DNA from: Youhaiella tibetensis | GTDB taxonomy: Bacteria; Pseudomonadota; Alphaproteobacteria; Rhizobiales; Devosiaceae | Direction: 5' to 3' | Assembly: GCF_008000755.1 (NCBI RefSeq) | Contig: NZ_CP041690.1 | Span: 3,287,260 to 3,351,259, forward strand | DNA length: 64,000 bases | Shown: piece by piece, positions 28,371-36,899 of the stretch | How the letters are laid out: every line of letters starts with the position of its first letter | Numbering within the stretch: position 1 is the first letter of the stretch | The notes under the pieces: model-generated | Databases searched by the model: none | What the model was told of the DNA's origin: nothing | Seen by the model: only the letters and a program-made list of their open reading frames with translations | Made by a program: the position numbers and the translations under genes

Positions 28371-28398
28371 AATCGCGCCGCACGGATGCGGCGCGATT
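28371..28398 (-). other. Stem-loop between frcB and frcC
   Basis: A perfect 12-bp stem AATCGCGCCGCA / TGCGGCGCGATT with a 4-nt loop lies 15 nt after the frcB stop. Such hairpins commonly stabilise the binding-protein mRNA or cause partial termination, giving more binding protein than permease. Confidence 0.65.
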
Positions 28399-28412
28399 TG
28401 CGTTGGTGGCGA

Positions 28413-29444
28413 TCAGCCCCAGCAGAGCTTGGCGCCCTCTTCGGAGGTGATCGAGTCCACGCCGGCCACCGGCTTGTCGGTGATGAGCGTGGCGCCCGTA
28501 TCGAGGAAACCCAGCTTGGAATCCACGGTCGGCTTTTCGCCGGTTGCCGCGAATTTCTGGATGGCTTCCATGGCGAGCGAGGCCATCTTGAGCGGATATT
28601 GCTGGCTGGTGGCGCCGATGACGCCGGCCTTCACGTTGGCCACGCCCGGGCAACCGCCGTCGATGGAGACGACGAGCACCGAACCGTCATCCTTGCCCAC
28701 GGCCTTGAGCGCCTGGTAGGCGCCGGCGGCGGCAGGCTCGTTGATGGTATAGACGACATTGGTATCGGGGCACTTCTGGAGCAGCGTTTCCATGGCGGTA
28801 CGCCCGCCGTCCTCGGCGCCGCCCGTCATTTCGTGGCCGCAGATGCGCGGGTCGTCTTCGTCCCCGTACTTATTGGGGTCCTTAACGTCGATGCCGAAGC
28901 CCTGCATGAAGCCCTGGTCGCGCAGGTAGTCGACCGTCGGTTGGTTGGTGGCGAGGTCGAGGAACGCGATCTTGGCATTGGCCGCAGCATCGCCGAGCGT
29001 GCCCTTGGCCCATTCCCCGATCAGCATGCCGGCCTTGCGGTTGTCGGTGGCGAAAGTGGCATCAGCCGCATCCATCGGGTCGAGCGGGGTATCGAGCACG
29101 ATGACGAGCAGCCCGGCATCGCGGGCCTTCTTGATCGTGGGAACGATAGCGCTCGAATCCGATGGCACGATGGCGAAGCCCTTGGCACCGGCCGCGATCA
29201 GGTTCTCGATGGCCGCTACCTGGCTGTCATTGTCGCCGTCGAACTTGCCGGCGAAGGTGCGCAGGTCGAGCCCGAGTTCCTGAGCCTTGGCCTGGGCGCC
29301 TTCTCGCATCTTGACGAAGAACGGATTGCCTTCGGTCTTGGTGATCAGGCCGACCACGTCGGCGGCATAGGCGGAAGTCCCGGCCAGCAGGCCCGCCATC
29401 ACGGTGGCGGCTGCGACGGCCCTAAGCAGAGTCAGTCTACCCAT
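28413..29444 (-). CDS. frcB: Periplasmic sugar-binding protein (FrcB-like)
   Basis: A 343-residue protein with a Sec signal peptide (about residues 1-27, cleavage after SAYA). The mature part is a type I periplasmic binding protein: [60 protein letters not shown] and [10 protein letters not shown]. These blocks match the FrcB fructose-binding group as I know it. Strong GGAGGA upstream of the ATG. It is the first gene of the transporter operon and faces the ROK repressor across a palindromic operator. The ligand could be fructose, another hexose or a polyol. Confidence 0.8.
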   Translation of the reverse strand: MGRLTLLRAVAAATVMAGLLAGTSAYAADVVGLITKTEGNPFFVKMREGAQAKAQELGLDLRTFAGKFDGDNDSQVAAIENLIAAGAKGFAIVPSDSSAIVPTIKKARDAGLLVIVLDTPLDPMDAADATFATDNRKAGMLIGEWAKGTLGDAAANAKIAFLDLATNQPTVDYLRDQGFMQGFGIDVKDPNKYGDEDDPRICGHEMTGGAEDGGRTAMETLLQKCPDTNVVYTINEPAAAGAYQALKAVGKDDGSVLVVSIDGGCPGVANVKAGVIGATSQQYPLKMASLAMEAIQKFAATGEKPTVDSKLGFLDTGATLITDKPVAGVDSITSEEGAKLCWG

Positions 29445-29768
29445 GAAATCCTCCCGGGGTTGGTGCGCCGGATGGGGCTGTTCGCTCGCCCCCCTTCCCT
29501 GCGCTCGGGACGAAACGACGCGCGCATCCTCCTGCCCGCAGCCATCGTCCGTGACGGCATACTCAGTCGCATAGCCGATCCTGTCAATAAATTAATCCAA
29601 TGGATTTATTTATTGACTTGCGCCACGGGGGCGCGGCAATGTGCACATGCAAGAGGGAGGAAACCTCTGTAATCGATTGCACTTACGGGCGCGTCGCGGC
29701 TATCACGGCCTCGATTTCGCGCAGCGGTGTCGTCTGGCGCGATGCCGCAAACGTTAACGGAGCAAGCG
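29445..29768. other. Divergent promoter region frcB / ROK repressor
   Basis: This 324-bp gap holds no gene. Its notable content is the 35-bp palindrome at 29583-29617, which carries a TTGACA on the minus strand (29587-29582) facing frcB and a TTGACT on the plus strand (29613-29618) facing the repressor. Both are -35-like and lie at the palindrome's edges. Confidence 0.6.
29583..29617. promoter_or_regulatory. Operator palindrome for the ROK repressor
   Basis: Half-sites GTCAATAAATTAATCC and GGATTTATTTATTGAC are separated by AAT and complementary at 15 of 16 positions. The block is AT-rich in an otherwise GC-rich genome, resembling NagC/Mlc-type ROK operators. It overlaps -35 elements in both directions, so one bound dimer could repress both the transporter operon and the repressor. 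Confidence 0.75.
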
Positions 29769-31001
29769 ATGGCCTCGCGGACGGAGGGAGAAGACAAGGC
29801 GGTGCGCGCCAGCGGTTTCACCCGTGGCACGAACCAGACCGGCGTGCGCCTCTACAACGAACGCCTGGTGCTTTCCCTGATCCGCCGGCACAAGAGCCTG
29901 CCCAAGGCCGATATCGCGCGCATGACGGGGCTATCGCCCCAGACCATCTCGATCATCGCCAACCAGCTCGAAGCCGACGGGCTCCTGCTCAAGGGCAACC
30001 CGCAGCGCGGCCGCATCGGCCAGCCCTCGGTTCCCTATTCGCTCAATCCCGAGGGCGCCTTCGCCTTCGGCCTCAAGATCGGCCGGCGCAGCGTCGATCT
30101 CTATCTCATCAACTTCACCGGCGAGATCATCAAACTGCTGCACAAGACCTATCCCTATCCCAGGCCCGAAAGCATCATGGCTTTCGCGCGCGAAGGGATC
30201 GACCAGATGATGGCTGACCTGCCGCCCGAATGGGCGCGCCGCATGGCCGGGGTCGGCATCGCGGCTCCTTACGAAATGTGGACCTGGCCCGAGGAAATCG
30301 GCGCCCCGCGCGGCGACATCGACGCCTGGCGCACCGTCGACATCCGCGCCGAGCTCGCCCAGGTGCTGCCATGGCCGGTCTATTTCCACAACGACATCAC
30401 CGCCGCCTGCGCCGCCGAACTGATCTTCGGGCGCGGCTCGGATTTTCTCGACTATCTCTATGTCTATATCGGCTCGTTCATCGGAGGCGGGCTGGTGCTC
30501 AACGGGCACCTCTTCCCCGGACGCACGCAGAACGCGGGCGCACTCGGCTCCATGCCCGCGCCCGCCGCCCCCTCCGGCGGGCGCCGCATCCCCCAATTGA
30601 TGAACGTAGCCTCGATCTACGTGCTCGAACGCAAGCTGATCGCCCAGGGCCGCAACCCCGAAGTGCTCTGGCTCTCGCCCGACGACTGGGGCGACGACCT
30701 CGGCCCGGCGCTCGACGAGTGGATTTCCGAGGTCGGCGAAAGCCTCGCCATCTCGATCGTGGCGGCGGTGGCAGTGATCGACGTCGAGACCGTCATCATC
30801 GACGGCGCCTTTCCCGATTTCGTGCGCAAGGCCATCATCGGGCGGACGCGCGAGGCACTTGAGCGGGTCAACCAGCAGGGGCTTTCCCCATTCCGCGTCG
30901 AGGAAGGCACGATCGGCAACGCCGCGCGGGCGCTCGGCGGCGCCAGCATCCCGTTGCTGGCCAATTTTACGCAGGATCGAGAAGTCCTTTTCAAGGATTA
31001 A
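29769..31001 (+). CDS. ROK-family transcriptional repressor
   Basis: A 410-residue protein: winged helix at about residues 25-85 (KADIARMTGLSPQTISIIAN) followed by a ROK domain (VYFHNDITAACAAELIFGRG, VYIGSFIGGGLVLNG). The usual ROK Cys-rich zinc motif and the kinase DxGxT motif are absent, so it is a pure regulator and not a sugar kinase. ATG 29769 has GGAG 6 nt upstream; the frame is open to 29727. It probably senses the sugar imported by the divergent FrcBCA-type transporter. Confidence 0.85.
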   Translation: MASRTEGEDKAVRASGFTRGTNQTGVRLYNERLVLSLIRRHKSLPKADIARMTGLSPQTISIIANQLEADGLLLKGNPQRGRIGQPSVPYSLNPEGAFAFGLKIGRRSVDLYLINFTGEIIKLLHKTYPYPRPESIMAFAREGIDQMMADLPPEWARRMAGVGIAAPYEMWTWPEEIGAPRGDIDAWRTVDIRAELAQVLPWPVYFHNDITAACAAELIFGRGSDFLDYLYVYIGSFIGGGLVLNGHLFPGRTQNAGALGSMPAPAAPSGGRRIPQLMNVASIYVLERKLIAQGRNPEVLWLSPDDWGDDLGPALDEWISEVGESLAISIVAAVAVIDVETVIIDGAFPDFVRKAIIGRTREALERVNQQGLSPFRVEEGTIGNAARALGGASIPLLANFTQDREVLFKD

Positions 31002-31119
31002 TGCCGGCGTTCTTTTACGTAATTCGTTTACCAGACTTTTCGATAAACTCTTGCAGTAACAAAGCGGAAATTCCCCACTCCCTAGATTGTCAGCCGACAA
31101 GAATGTCGAGGGCTCTCAA

Positions 31120-33333
31120 TTGGGCATTGGGTTACCGCCGGCAGAACGCAGGCACGTCGCGGCAGGGATCGTCATACCGGTAGTGCTCTCGCTTTTGGCG
31201 ATGGCAACCACCGTGGGCGGTTTCGTGCTCTGGTCGACCGGTAACAGCGACGCCCGCGCCGTACAGCGCCAGGCCGCGCTCATCGACCACGCCATGCGCG
31301 GCTACTTCACCCAGCAGGTCGCCAACCAGGAATCCTGGACCATCTGGGACGAGACGGTGGCCCATACCAGCGTCGATTTCGACCCGGACTGGATCGACGA
31401 GAACCTCGGCACCGAATTCTACGACAGCTACGGCTACGAGCAGACCGCCGTGCTCGATGGCGATGACCGCCCCGTCTCCCTGATGCAGGACGGACATGCG
31501 GTGACGCCCTCATTCCTGGAGCCCGACATGGTGGGCATCATGCCCCTGGTCGTTCGGCTGCGCGGCGAGATCGCCGCCGGGGCGCTGCGCGCCTATCTGG
31601 GCGGTGCACGCGCCAGCATGCCTTCGGCCCAGGACTATGTTGTCATCGCCGGAACGCCCGCGATGGTCACCGTCGCCCCCATCGCCGATACCGCGACCTA
31701 CCCGGAGCGCCCCTTCCTCCACGTTGCCATCGACTTCCTCGATGGGGACTACGCGCGCTACGTCGGCGAGAGCAACCTGGTGGACGACGCCGCCTTCCGC
31801 ACCGCGGCCAGTGGTGACCCGGAAAGCGCGACCCTGCCGCTGCTCAACAATGCGGGCCGCATCATCGCCTTCCTCGAATGGCGCCAGGACTGGCCGGGCA
31901 AGCGCCTGCTCTCCGAGACCGCGCCGGTGCTGGGCGGAGCGCTGCTGCTCGCCGGCATCCTCATCGTGATCCTGCTCGACCGCCTCTGGCGCTATTCCAC
32001 CGAACTCGACGCCGGCCGTATCCGGGCCGAACACCAGGCCAACCATGACCCGCTGACAGGGCTCGCCAACCGCGCCGGGTTCGAGGCGCAGCTCGCCCTG
32101 CACGCCGCCGACGAGCGCCGAAGCGGCTACCTGGCCCTCTTCATGCTCGATCTCGACCGCTTCAAGCAGGTCAACGATACCCTCGGTCATCCGGCGGGCG
32201 ATCAGTTGATCCGGTGCGTAGGCGGCCGGCTGGCTAACGCCGTCTCCGGCCCCGGCATGATTGCGCGCCTGGGCGGGGACGAATTCGCCATCATCGAACC
32301 GTCCCTCTCGGGCCCCGCCGAGGCCGAGGCGTTGGCTCACCGGCTGATCGAGATCATCGGCCAGCCCTTCGAAATCTTCGGCAACGAGGCCAGCGTGGGC
32401 GTCTCGATCGGCATCGGCCTGGTCGGGGACGCATCGACCTCCCCGGTCGAGCTGGTCCGGCGCGCCGACATCGCGCTCTACGAGGCCAAGGCAGGCGGTC
32501 GCAACCGCGCCATGGTCTACGACACGGGCATGGACGTCGCCGTGCACCAGCGCCACTCGATCGAGGCCGAACTGCGCGAGGCGCTACGCTCGCCCGACCA
32601 GGTCGGGGTGATGTTCGAGCCGATCATCGACGCCATGACCGGCGAGACGGTGGGCGCACAGGCCCTGCCCTTCTGGCAGCACCCGCAGATGGGCGGGGTG
32701 CCGCGCGACCTCTTCGTCTCGGTCGCCGAAGGCTGCGGACTGAGCGAGCCTTTGGGCGAGCGCGTGCTGCGCGCCGCCTGCCGGCTGGGCTCGAACCATC
32801 CGGGCCGGGTGATCTCGGTCGGCGTGTCGCCGGCCCAGATCCGCAGCCCGAAATTCTTCTCGCGCGTCTTCGACATCCTGGCGGAAACCGGAATGCGGCC
32901 GGGCAACCTGGAGATCGAAATCACCGAGCGCGTGCTGCTCGGTGACCCGGAAGGAGCAGGTGAAGTGCTTCGCAAGTTCAGGGCCGCGGGCATCCGCATC
33001 GCGCTCGACGACTTCGGCACGGGCTATTCCTCGCTCAACTTCCTCAAGCAATATGACGTGGACCACATCAGGATCGACCGCGCCTTCGCGCAGGACGCCA
33101 ACGAAGATCGTTCGACCCTAGCGATGGTCGAGGCCATGGTCGGCCTGGCCCACGCCATGAACATCACCGTCACAGCCAAGGGCATCGACACCATCCTGCA
33201 GGAGAACCGGTTCGCCGGCATCGGCTGCGATCGTCTGCAAGGCGCTTTTGTATCGCGCCCTGTCTCGATCGAGGCCATGGAGGCCATCCTCGCAGGCGGA
33301 ACGGGAACGGAGGCTCGTCCCGATGCTGCGTGA
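31120..33333 (+). CDS. CHASE4-GGDEF-EAL protein with degenerate EAL
   Basis: A 737-residue inner-membrane protein. TM1 near residues 15-37, a CHASE4-type periplasmic domain (NQESWTIWDETVAHTS, DPDWIDENLG), TM2 near 270, then GGDEF (GGDEF at 385-389, preceded by LDLDRFKQVNDTLGH) and EAL. The EAL signature is replaced by QAL at 514-516 and the late EGVE motif by KGID, while DDFGTGYSS is kept. The GGDEF half should make c-di-GMP; the EAL half is probably inactive. TTG 31120 has GAGGG 7 nt upstream; TTG 31087 would add 11 residues. Confidence 0.85.
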   Translation: MGIGLPPAERRHVAAGIVIPVVLSLLAMATTVGGFVLWSTGNSDARAVQRQAALIDHAMRGYFTQQVANQESWTIWDETVAHTSVDFDPDWIDENLGTEFYDSYGYEQTAVLDGDDRPVSLMQDGHAVTPSFLEPDMVGIMPLVVRLRGEIAAGALRAYLGGARASMPSAQDYVVIAGTPAMVTVAPIADTATYPERPFLHVAIDFLDGDYARYVGESNLVDDAAFRTAASGDPESATLPLLNNAGRIIAFLEWRQDWPGKRLLSETAPVLGGALLLAGILIVILLDRLWRYSTELDAGRIRAEHQANHDPLTGLANRAGFEAQLALHAADERRSGYLALFMLDLDRFKQVNDTLGHPAGDQLIRCVGGRLANAVSGPGMIARLGGDEFAIIEPSLSGPAEAEALAHRLIEIIGQPFEIFGNEASVGVSIGIGLVGDASTSPVELVRRADIALYEAKAGGRNRAMVYDTGMDVAVHQRHSIEAELREALRSPDQVGVMFEPIIDAMTGETVGAQALPFWQHPQMGGVPRDLFVSVAEGCGLSEPLGERVLRAACRLGSNHPGRVISVGVSPAQIRSPKFFSRVFDILAETGMRPGNLEIEITERVLLGDPEGAGEVLRKFRAAGIRIALDDFGTGYSSLNFLKQYDVDHIRIDRAFAQDANEDRSTLAMVEAMVGLAHAMNITVTAKGIDTILQENRFAGIGCDRLQGAFVSRPVSIEAMEAILAGGTGTEARPDAA

Positions 33334-33413
33334 GGTTGCGACATGATTGGTAACCAGTCCGCAAGTTTAGCGGACGCAAACTAGAAAATATCGTCTGGGG
33401 GGCGGCCCAAGAT

Positions 33414-35636
33414 ATGAGATTGACCACTTGGAAAGGCTGGCACTTATCCGCCAGCATACTGGCGCCGGTAGTGTTGTCGCTGCTGCTCGTCATGGCGGGG
33501 GTGCTCGGCTTCGTGCTGTGGTCCACCGCCAACAGCGACCAGCGCGCCCTCGAGCGCGAGACGGTCATGGTCAACAAGGTGCTTTCCGAGCAGCTCGAAC
33601 TGTTGCCCCACGACCAGGAAAGCGTCGCGGCGCGCGATACCACCATCATCAACACCAAGCTCAAGTACAACCAGTCCTGGGTCGATGCCAATCTTGGCCT
33701 GTGGATGCACGAATATTTCGGCCACGACCGCGCGTTCCTGCTCAATGCCAAGGACCAGCCGGTCTACGCGATGAGCGCAGGTACCACCTCGATGACCGAG
33801 GTCTACGACCGCGATCGAGAAGCCTACGAGCCGCTGGTAGCCCGCATGCGCGAACTGATTGCATATGGGGGGCTCAAAGCCTTCGAGACGGGCGCCGCCC
33901 GTCGCGTTCCCCACGTCTCGGACTTCGCCATGGTCTCGGGTTTCCCCGCCATCATCAGCGTCATGCCCTTGATGTCCGATAGCGGGGCCATCCAGCAGGA
34001 ACCGGGATCGCACTTCCTCCACGTGAGCGTGCGCTTCCTCAACGCCAGCTTCGCCCACGATATCGAGAACCGCTATCCGCTCAGCCAGGCAGGGTTCTCG
34101 CGCGCCACCGACCCAAAGGACGACCGGGCGCTGTTCCCCATTCTCAACAATTCGGGCCGCCTGATCGCCTTCTTCCAGTGGCAGCCCGACCGTCCCGGCC
34201 ACCGTACGCTGCTCGAGACACTGCCGGTGCTCGGCATCGCTTTCCTCGTGGGCGGCGTGGTGATCATCATGCTGATCGCCAAGCTCTGGAACTCCACCCA
34301 GGCCATCGAGGACGGCCGTCGCGCCGCCCAGCACCTGGCCCATCACGACACGCTGACCGGCCTGCCCAACCGCAGCCTCTTCGAGGAGACGCTGAGCAAG
34401 GCCATCGGCGCCATGGGTCGCGCCCGGCCGGTAACGCTCTTCATTCTCGATCTCGACCGCTTCAAGCAGGTCAACGACACCCGCGGGCATCATGCCGGCG
34501 ACCAGCTGATCCAGCTCGTGGCCGAACGCCTTATCGAGCTCACGCACGGGCTCGAGTTCATCGCCCGCATCGGCGGCGACGAATTCGCCGTCATCTGCCA
34601 CAGCAGCGCCGGGGAAGCCGACGCCCAGCGGCGGGCCGAGCGCGTCATCGAAGCCATGGCCAAGCCATTCCCCATCGAGGGTGGCGAGGTCTTCGTAGGC
34701 GTCTCTATCGGCATCATCTGCAACACCGACCCCGCCGCTTCGCGCCACGACCTGGTGCGCAAGGCCGACATCGCGCTTTATGAAGCCAAGGCCGCCGGGC
34801 GCAACCGGGCCGTGGTCTTCCACGAGCATATGAACGAACTGCTTCAGCTACGCCATACCGTCGAAGCCGAACTGCGCGAGGCCCTGCGGCGTGACGACCA
34901 GCTCTCGGTGGCCTTCCAGCCGCTGTTCGATGCCAATGGCAAGGTGATCGGGGCCGAGGCCCTCGCCCGCTGGACGCACCCCAAATACGGCCCGATCTCG
35001 CCGGGCCAGTTCATCCCGGTGGCCGAAAGCTCCGGCCTCATCGAGGATCTGGGCGATGCGGTGCTGCGCCGCTCGATGGAGATGGGCGGGCGCTGGCCCG
35101 AGCGCACCATCGCCGTCAACATTTCGCCCGCGCAGTTGCGCAATCCGAAGTTCCAGTCGCGCATCTTCGAGCTCCTGGCGCTGACCGGCATGCGCCCCTG
35201 CGACCTCGAGCTCGAAATCACCGAAGGCATCCTGCTCCAGGACGAAACGGTGACCACCGAAACCCTGCGCACCTTCCGCGCGGCCGGCATCAAGATCGCG
35301 CTCGACGACTTCGGCACCGGCTACTCCTCGCTCAACTACCTCAAGCGCTATGCCGTTGACCGCATCAAGATCGACCGGTCGTTCATCAGCCAACTGGGCG
35401 AAGACCAGACCTCCTCGGCCATCGTCCAGGCCATGGTGACCCTGGCCCATGCCATGGGGATCGAGGTGACGGCGGAGGGCGTCGAGACCGAGACGCAGCT
35501 CGGCGTGCTCCGCGACATGGGCTGCAACACCATCCAGGGCTACCTGCTCTCGGCTCCCGTGAGCCCAGAAAAAGCGGCGGAACTCTTTGCCGAAGGCCAC
35601 GCCAGGACGAGGACACGGCGGCGCCGGGTGGCCTGA
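33414..35636 (+). CDS. CHASE4-GGDEF-EAL bifunctional c-di-GMP enzyme
   Basis: A 740-residue paralogue of the preceding protein with the same layout: TM1 near residues 12-35, CHASE4-type sensor (NQSWVDANLGLWMHEYFG), TM2 near 270-290, GGDEF and EAL. Both catalytic signatures look intact: GGDEF at 387-391, EAL at 515-517, NISPAQLRNP, LEITEG, DDFGTGYSSLNYLKRY and TAEGVET. It could make and degrade c-di-GMP under control of the periplasmic sensor. It lies 80 bp after its paralogue; no clear ribosome binding site precedes the ATG. Confidence 0.88.
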   Translation: MRLTTWKGWHLSASILAPVVLSLLLVMAGVLGFVLWSTANSDQRALERETVMVNKVLSEQLELLPHDQESVAARDTTIINTKLKYNQSWVDANLGLWMHEYFGHDRAFLLNAKDQPVYAMSAGTTSMTEVYDRDREAYEPLVARMRELIAYGGLKAFETGAARRVPHVSDFAMVSGFPAIISVMPLMSDSGAIQQEPGSHFLHVSVRFLNASFAHDIENRYPLSQAGFSRATDPKDDRALFPILNNSGRLIAFFQWQPDRPGHRTLLETLPVLGIAFLVGGVVIIMLIAKLWNSTQAIEDGRRAAQHLAHHDTLTGLPNRSLFEETLSKAIGAMGRARPVTLFILDLDRFKQVNDTRGHHAGDQLIQLVAERLIELTHGLEFIARIGGDEFAVICHSSAGEADAQRRAERVIEAMAKPFPIEGGEVFVGVSIGIICNTDPAASRHDLVRKADIALYEAKAAGRNRAVVFHEHMNELLQLRHTVEAELREALRRDDQLSVAFQPLFDANGKVIGAEALARWTHPKYGPISPGQFIPVAESSGLIEDLGDAVLRRSMEMGGRWPERTIAVNISPAQLRNPKFQSRIFELLALTGMRPCDLELEITEGILLQDETVTTETLRTFRAAGIKIALDDFGTGYSSLNYLKRYAVDRIKIDRSFISQLGEDQTSSAIVQAMVTLAHAMGIEVTAEGVETETQLGVLRDMGCNTIQGYLLSAPVSPEKAAELFAEGHARTRTRRRRVA

Positions 35637-35646
35637 TCAGGCCACC
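35627..35646. terminator. Perfect palindrome spanning two facing stop codons
   Basis: GGTGGCCTGATCAGGCCACC is fully self-complementary, with its centre between the TGA of the GGDEF-EAL gene and the TGA of topIB. Both genes therefore end with the same codons GTG GCC TGA. As RNA it forms a 10-bp stem in either direction only if the centre opens into a loop, so it may act as a shared terminator. Confidence 0.5.
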
Positions 35647-36617
35647 TCCGCCAGGAGGATACCAAGGCGTTCCTCGGCCCGCCCGCGGGAGGCCGACCAG
35701 AGCATCTGCAGTTTGCCGCTGTCAAAGAGCTGGAACAGCGCCGGGGCGATGTAGCTTTTGCGGCTGATGGCGGGCGTGTTGCGCAACACTTCCGCCACCT
35801 GGCGGGCGACCCCGGCGATCTGCCGCTTTCGTGCCGATTCCGAAGCCCCGGGCTCCATGCTCGCCAAGACCTCGGCGGCGAGCGCGCTGGCACGCAGCGT
35901 ACGGAAATCCTTGGCCGAAATGTCGGCACCCGTGATCTGGCGCAGATACGTGTTGATGGTCCTGGTGCGCAACGGCACGATGCCGTCCGCGTCCCGATAG
36001 ACGAGAAGGCGTTTCCCCGGCAGAGCCTTGATCCGCGCAATGGCGTCGGCCAGCGCCCGGTCCTTGAGCGCATAGGCCGTGCGCTTGCCACCCTTGGCGA
36101 CGAAGGCAAGCTCCACCCTGTCGCCGTCAACCACGACATCGCGCGAAAACAGCGTTGCCGCGCCGCGCGTGCCGTTGGCACGCAAATATTGCTCGCTGCC
36201 CACCCGCATCGCCGTTCTATCGATAAGGGCGACGGCAATGGCCTGGGCCAATTCCGCCGACCCGGCCGGCGCGCCGAGGTCCTTGCGAACGCGGCGACGG
36301 ATACGCGGCAGCGCCGCCGAGAGGGCCGCCAGCCGCCGCTGTTTGCGCGCCGACCGGCGCACCTCCCAATCGGGATGATATATGTACTGCGCCCGCCCGG
36401 CCTCATCGATCCCCACGCACTGGATGTGGTCGTTGGCACGGGGCGCCACATGCACGTCCCGCCAGGCAGGCGGAATCGCCAGGTCGGCCATGCGCTGCTT
36501 AAATGGGGCATCGCACACCAGCTTGCCGGTAGCGTCGAGGAAGCAGAAACCGCGCCCGCGCCGTTTCCTGACGATGGTCAGGTCGTCGCGGGTGACCTTG
36601 CGAAGCCTCGCGCTCAT
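35637..36617 (-). CDS. DNA topoisomerase IB (poxvirus-like)
   Basis: A 326-residue bacterial type IB topoisomerase. An N-terminal domain with IPPAWRDVHVAPRANDHIQC is followed by the catalytic core with RVGSEQYLRANGTRGAATLF, KDFRTLRASALAAEVL, and the nucleophilic Tyr in AISRKSYIAPALF near residue 292. The enzyme relaxes supercoils through a 3'-phosphotyrosyl intermediate. Length matches the Deinococcus-type enzymes. Its ATG overlaps the stop of the tiny membrane-protein gene (ATGA). Confidence 0.93.
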   Translation of the reverse strand: MSARLRKVTRDDLTIVRKRRGRGFCFLDATGKLVCDAPFKQRMADLAIPPAWRDVHVAPRANDHIQCVGIDEAGRAQYIYHPDWEVRRSARKQRRLAALSAALPRIRRRVRKDLGAPAGSAELAQAIAVALIDRTAMRVGSEQYLRANGTRGAATLFSRDVVVDGDRVELAFVAKGGKRTAYALKDRALADAIARIKALPGKRLLVYRDADGIVPLRTRTINTYLRQITGADISAKDFRTLRASALAAEVLASMEPGASESARKRQIAGVARQVAEVLRNTPAISRKSYIAPALFQLFDSGKLQMLWSASRGRAEERLGILLAEVA

Positions 36618-36775
36618 TGCGCGGTCGGCGGCGCGCTGAGGGCGAATACGAGATAGAGAATGCCAAAGAGCAGCACGATGCCGATCAGCGAAAACACCAG
36701 GACCCGCATGTTCATGAGCCGTCGGTTGCCCTGGCGGACTTCGGTTGTGGACTTGTGCGGATCATAGGTTGGCAT
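36614..36775 (-). CDS. Tiny single-span membrane protein coupled to topIB
   Basis: A 53-residue protein (starts MPTYDPHKSTTEVRQGN). One strong membrane segment covers about residues 24-46 (RVLVFSLIGIVLLFGILYLV), with a polar, positively charged N-terminus probably inside the cell. No known domain. Its stop overlaps the topIB start by 4 nt, so the two are translated together. A longer upstream frame exists but has no protein character, and the ATG at 36775 precedes a natural hydrophilic N-terminus. Confidence 0.7.
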   Translation of the reverse strand: MPTYDPHKSTTEVRQGNRRLMNMRVLVFSLIGIVLLFGILYLVFALSAPPTAQ

Positions 36776-36899
36776 GGTGGCGCCTTTCTTTTGTTTCGAA
36801 ATCACCAACGCCAGCAATCGCCCGCGGTTCCCCTCCCCCTTGACCGGGGCTACCCGAACGGCAAAGTGTTTTTTTTGACTAGCGAAGGCCGGTAGCGTC

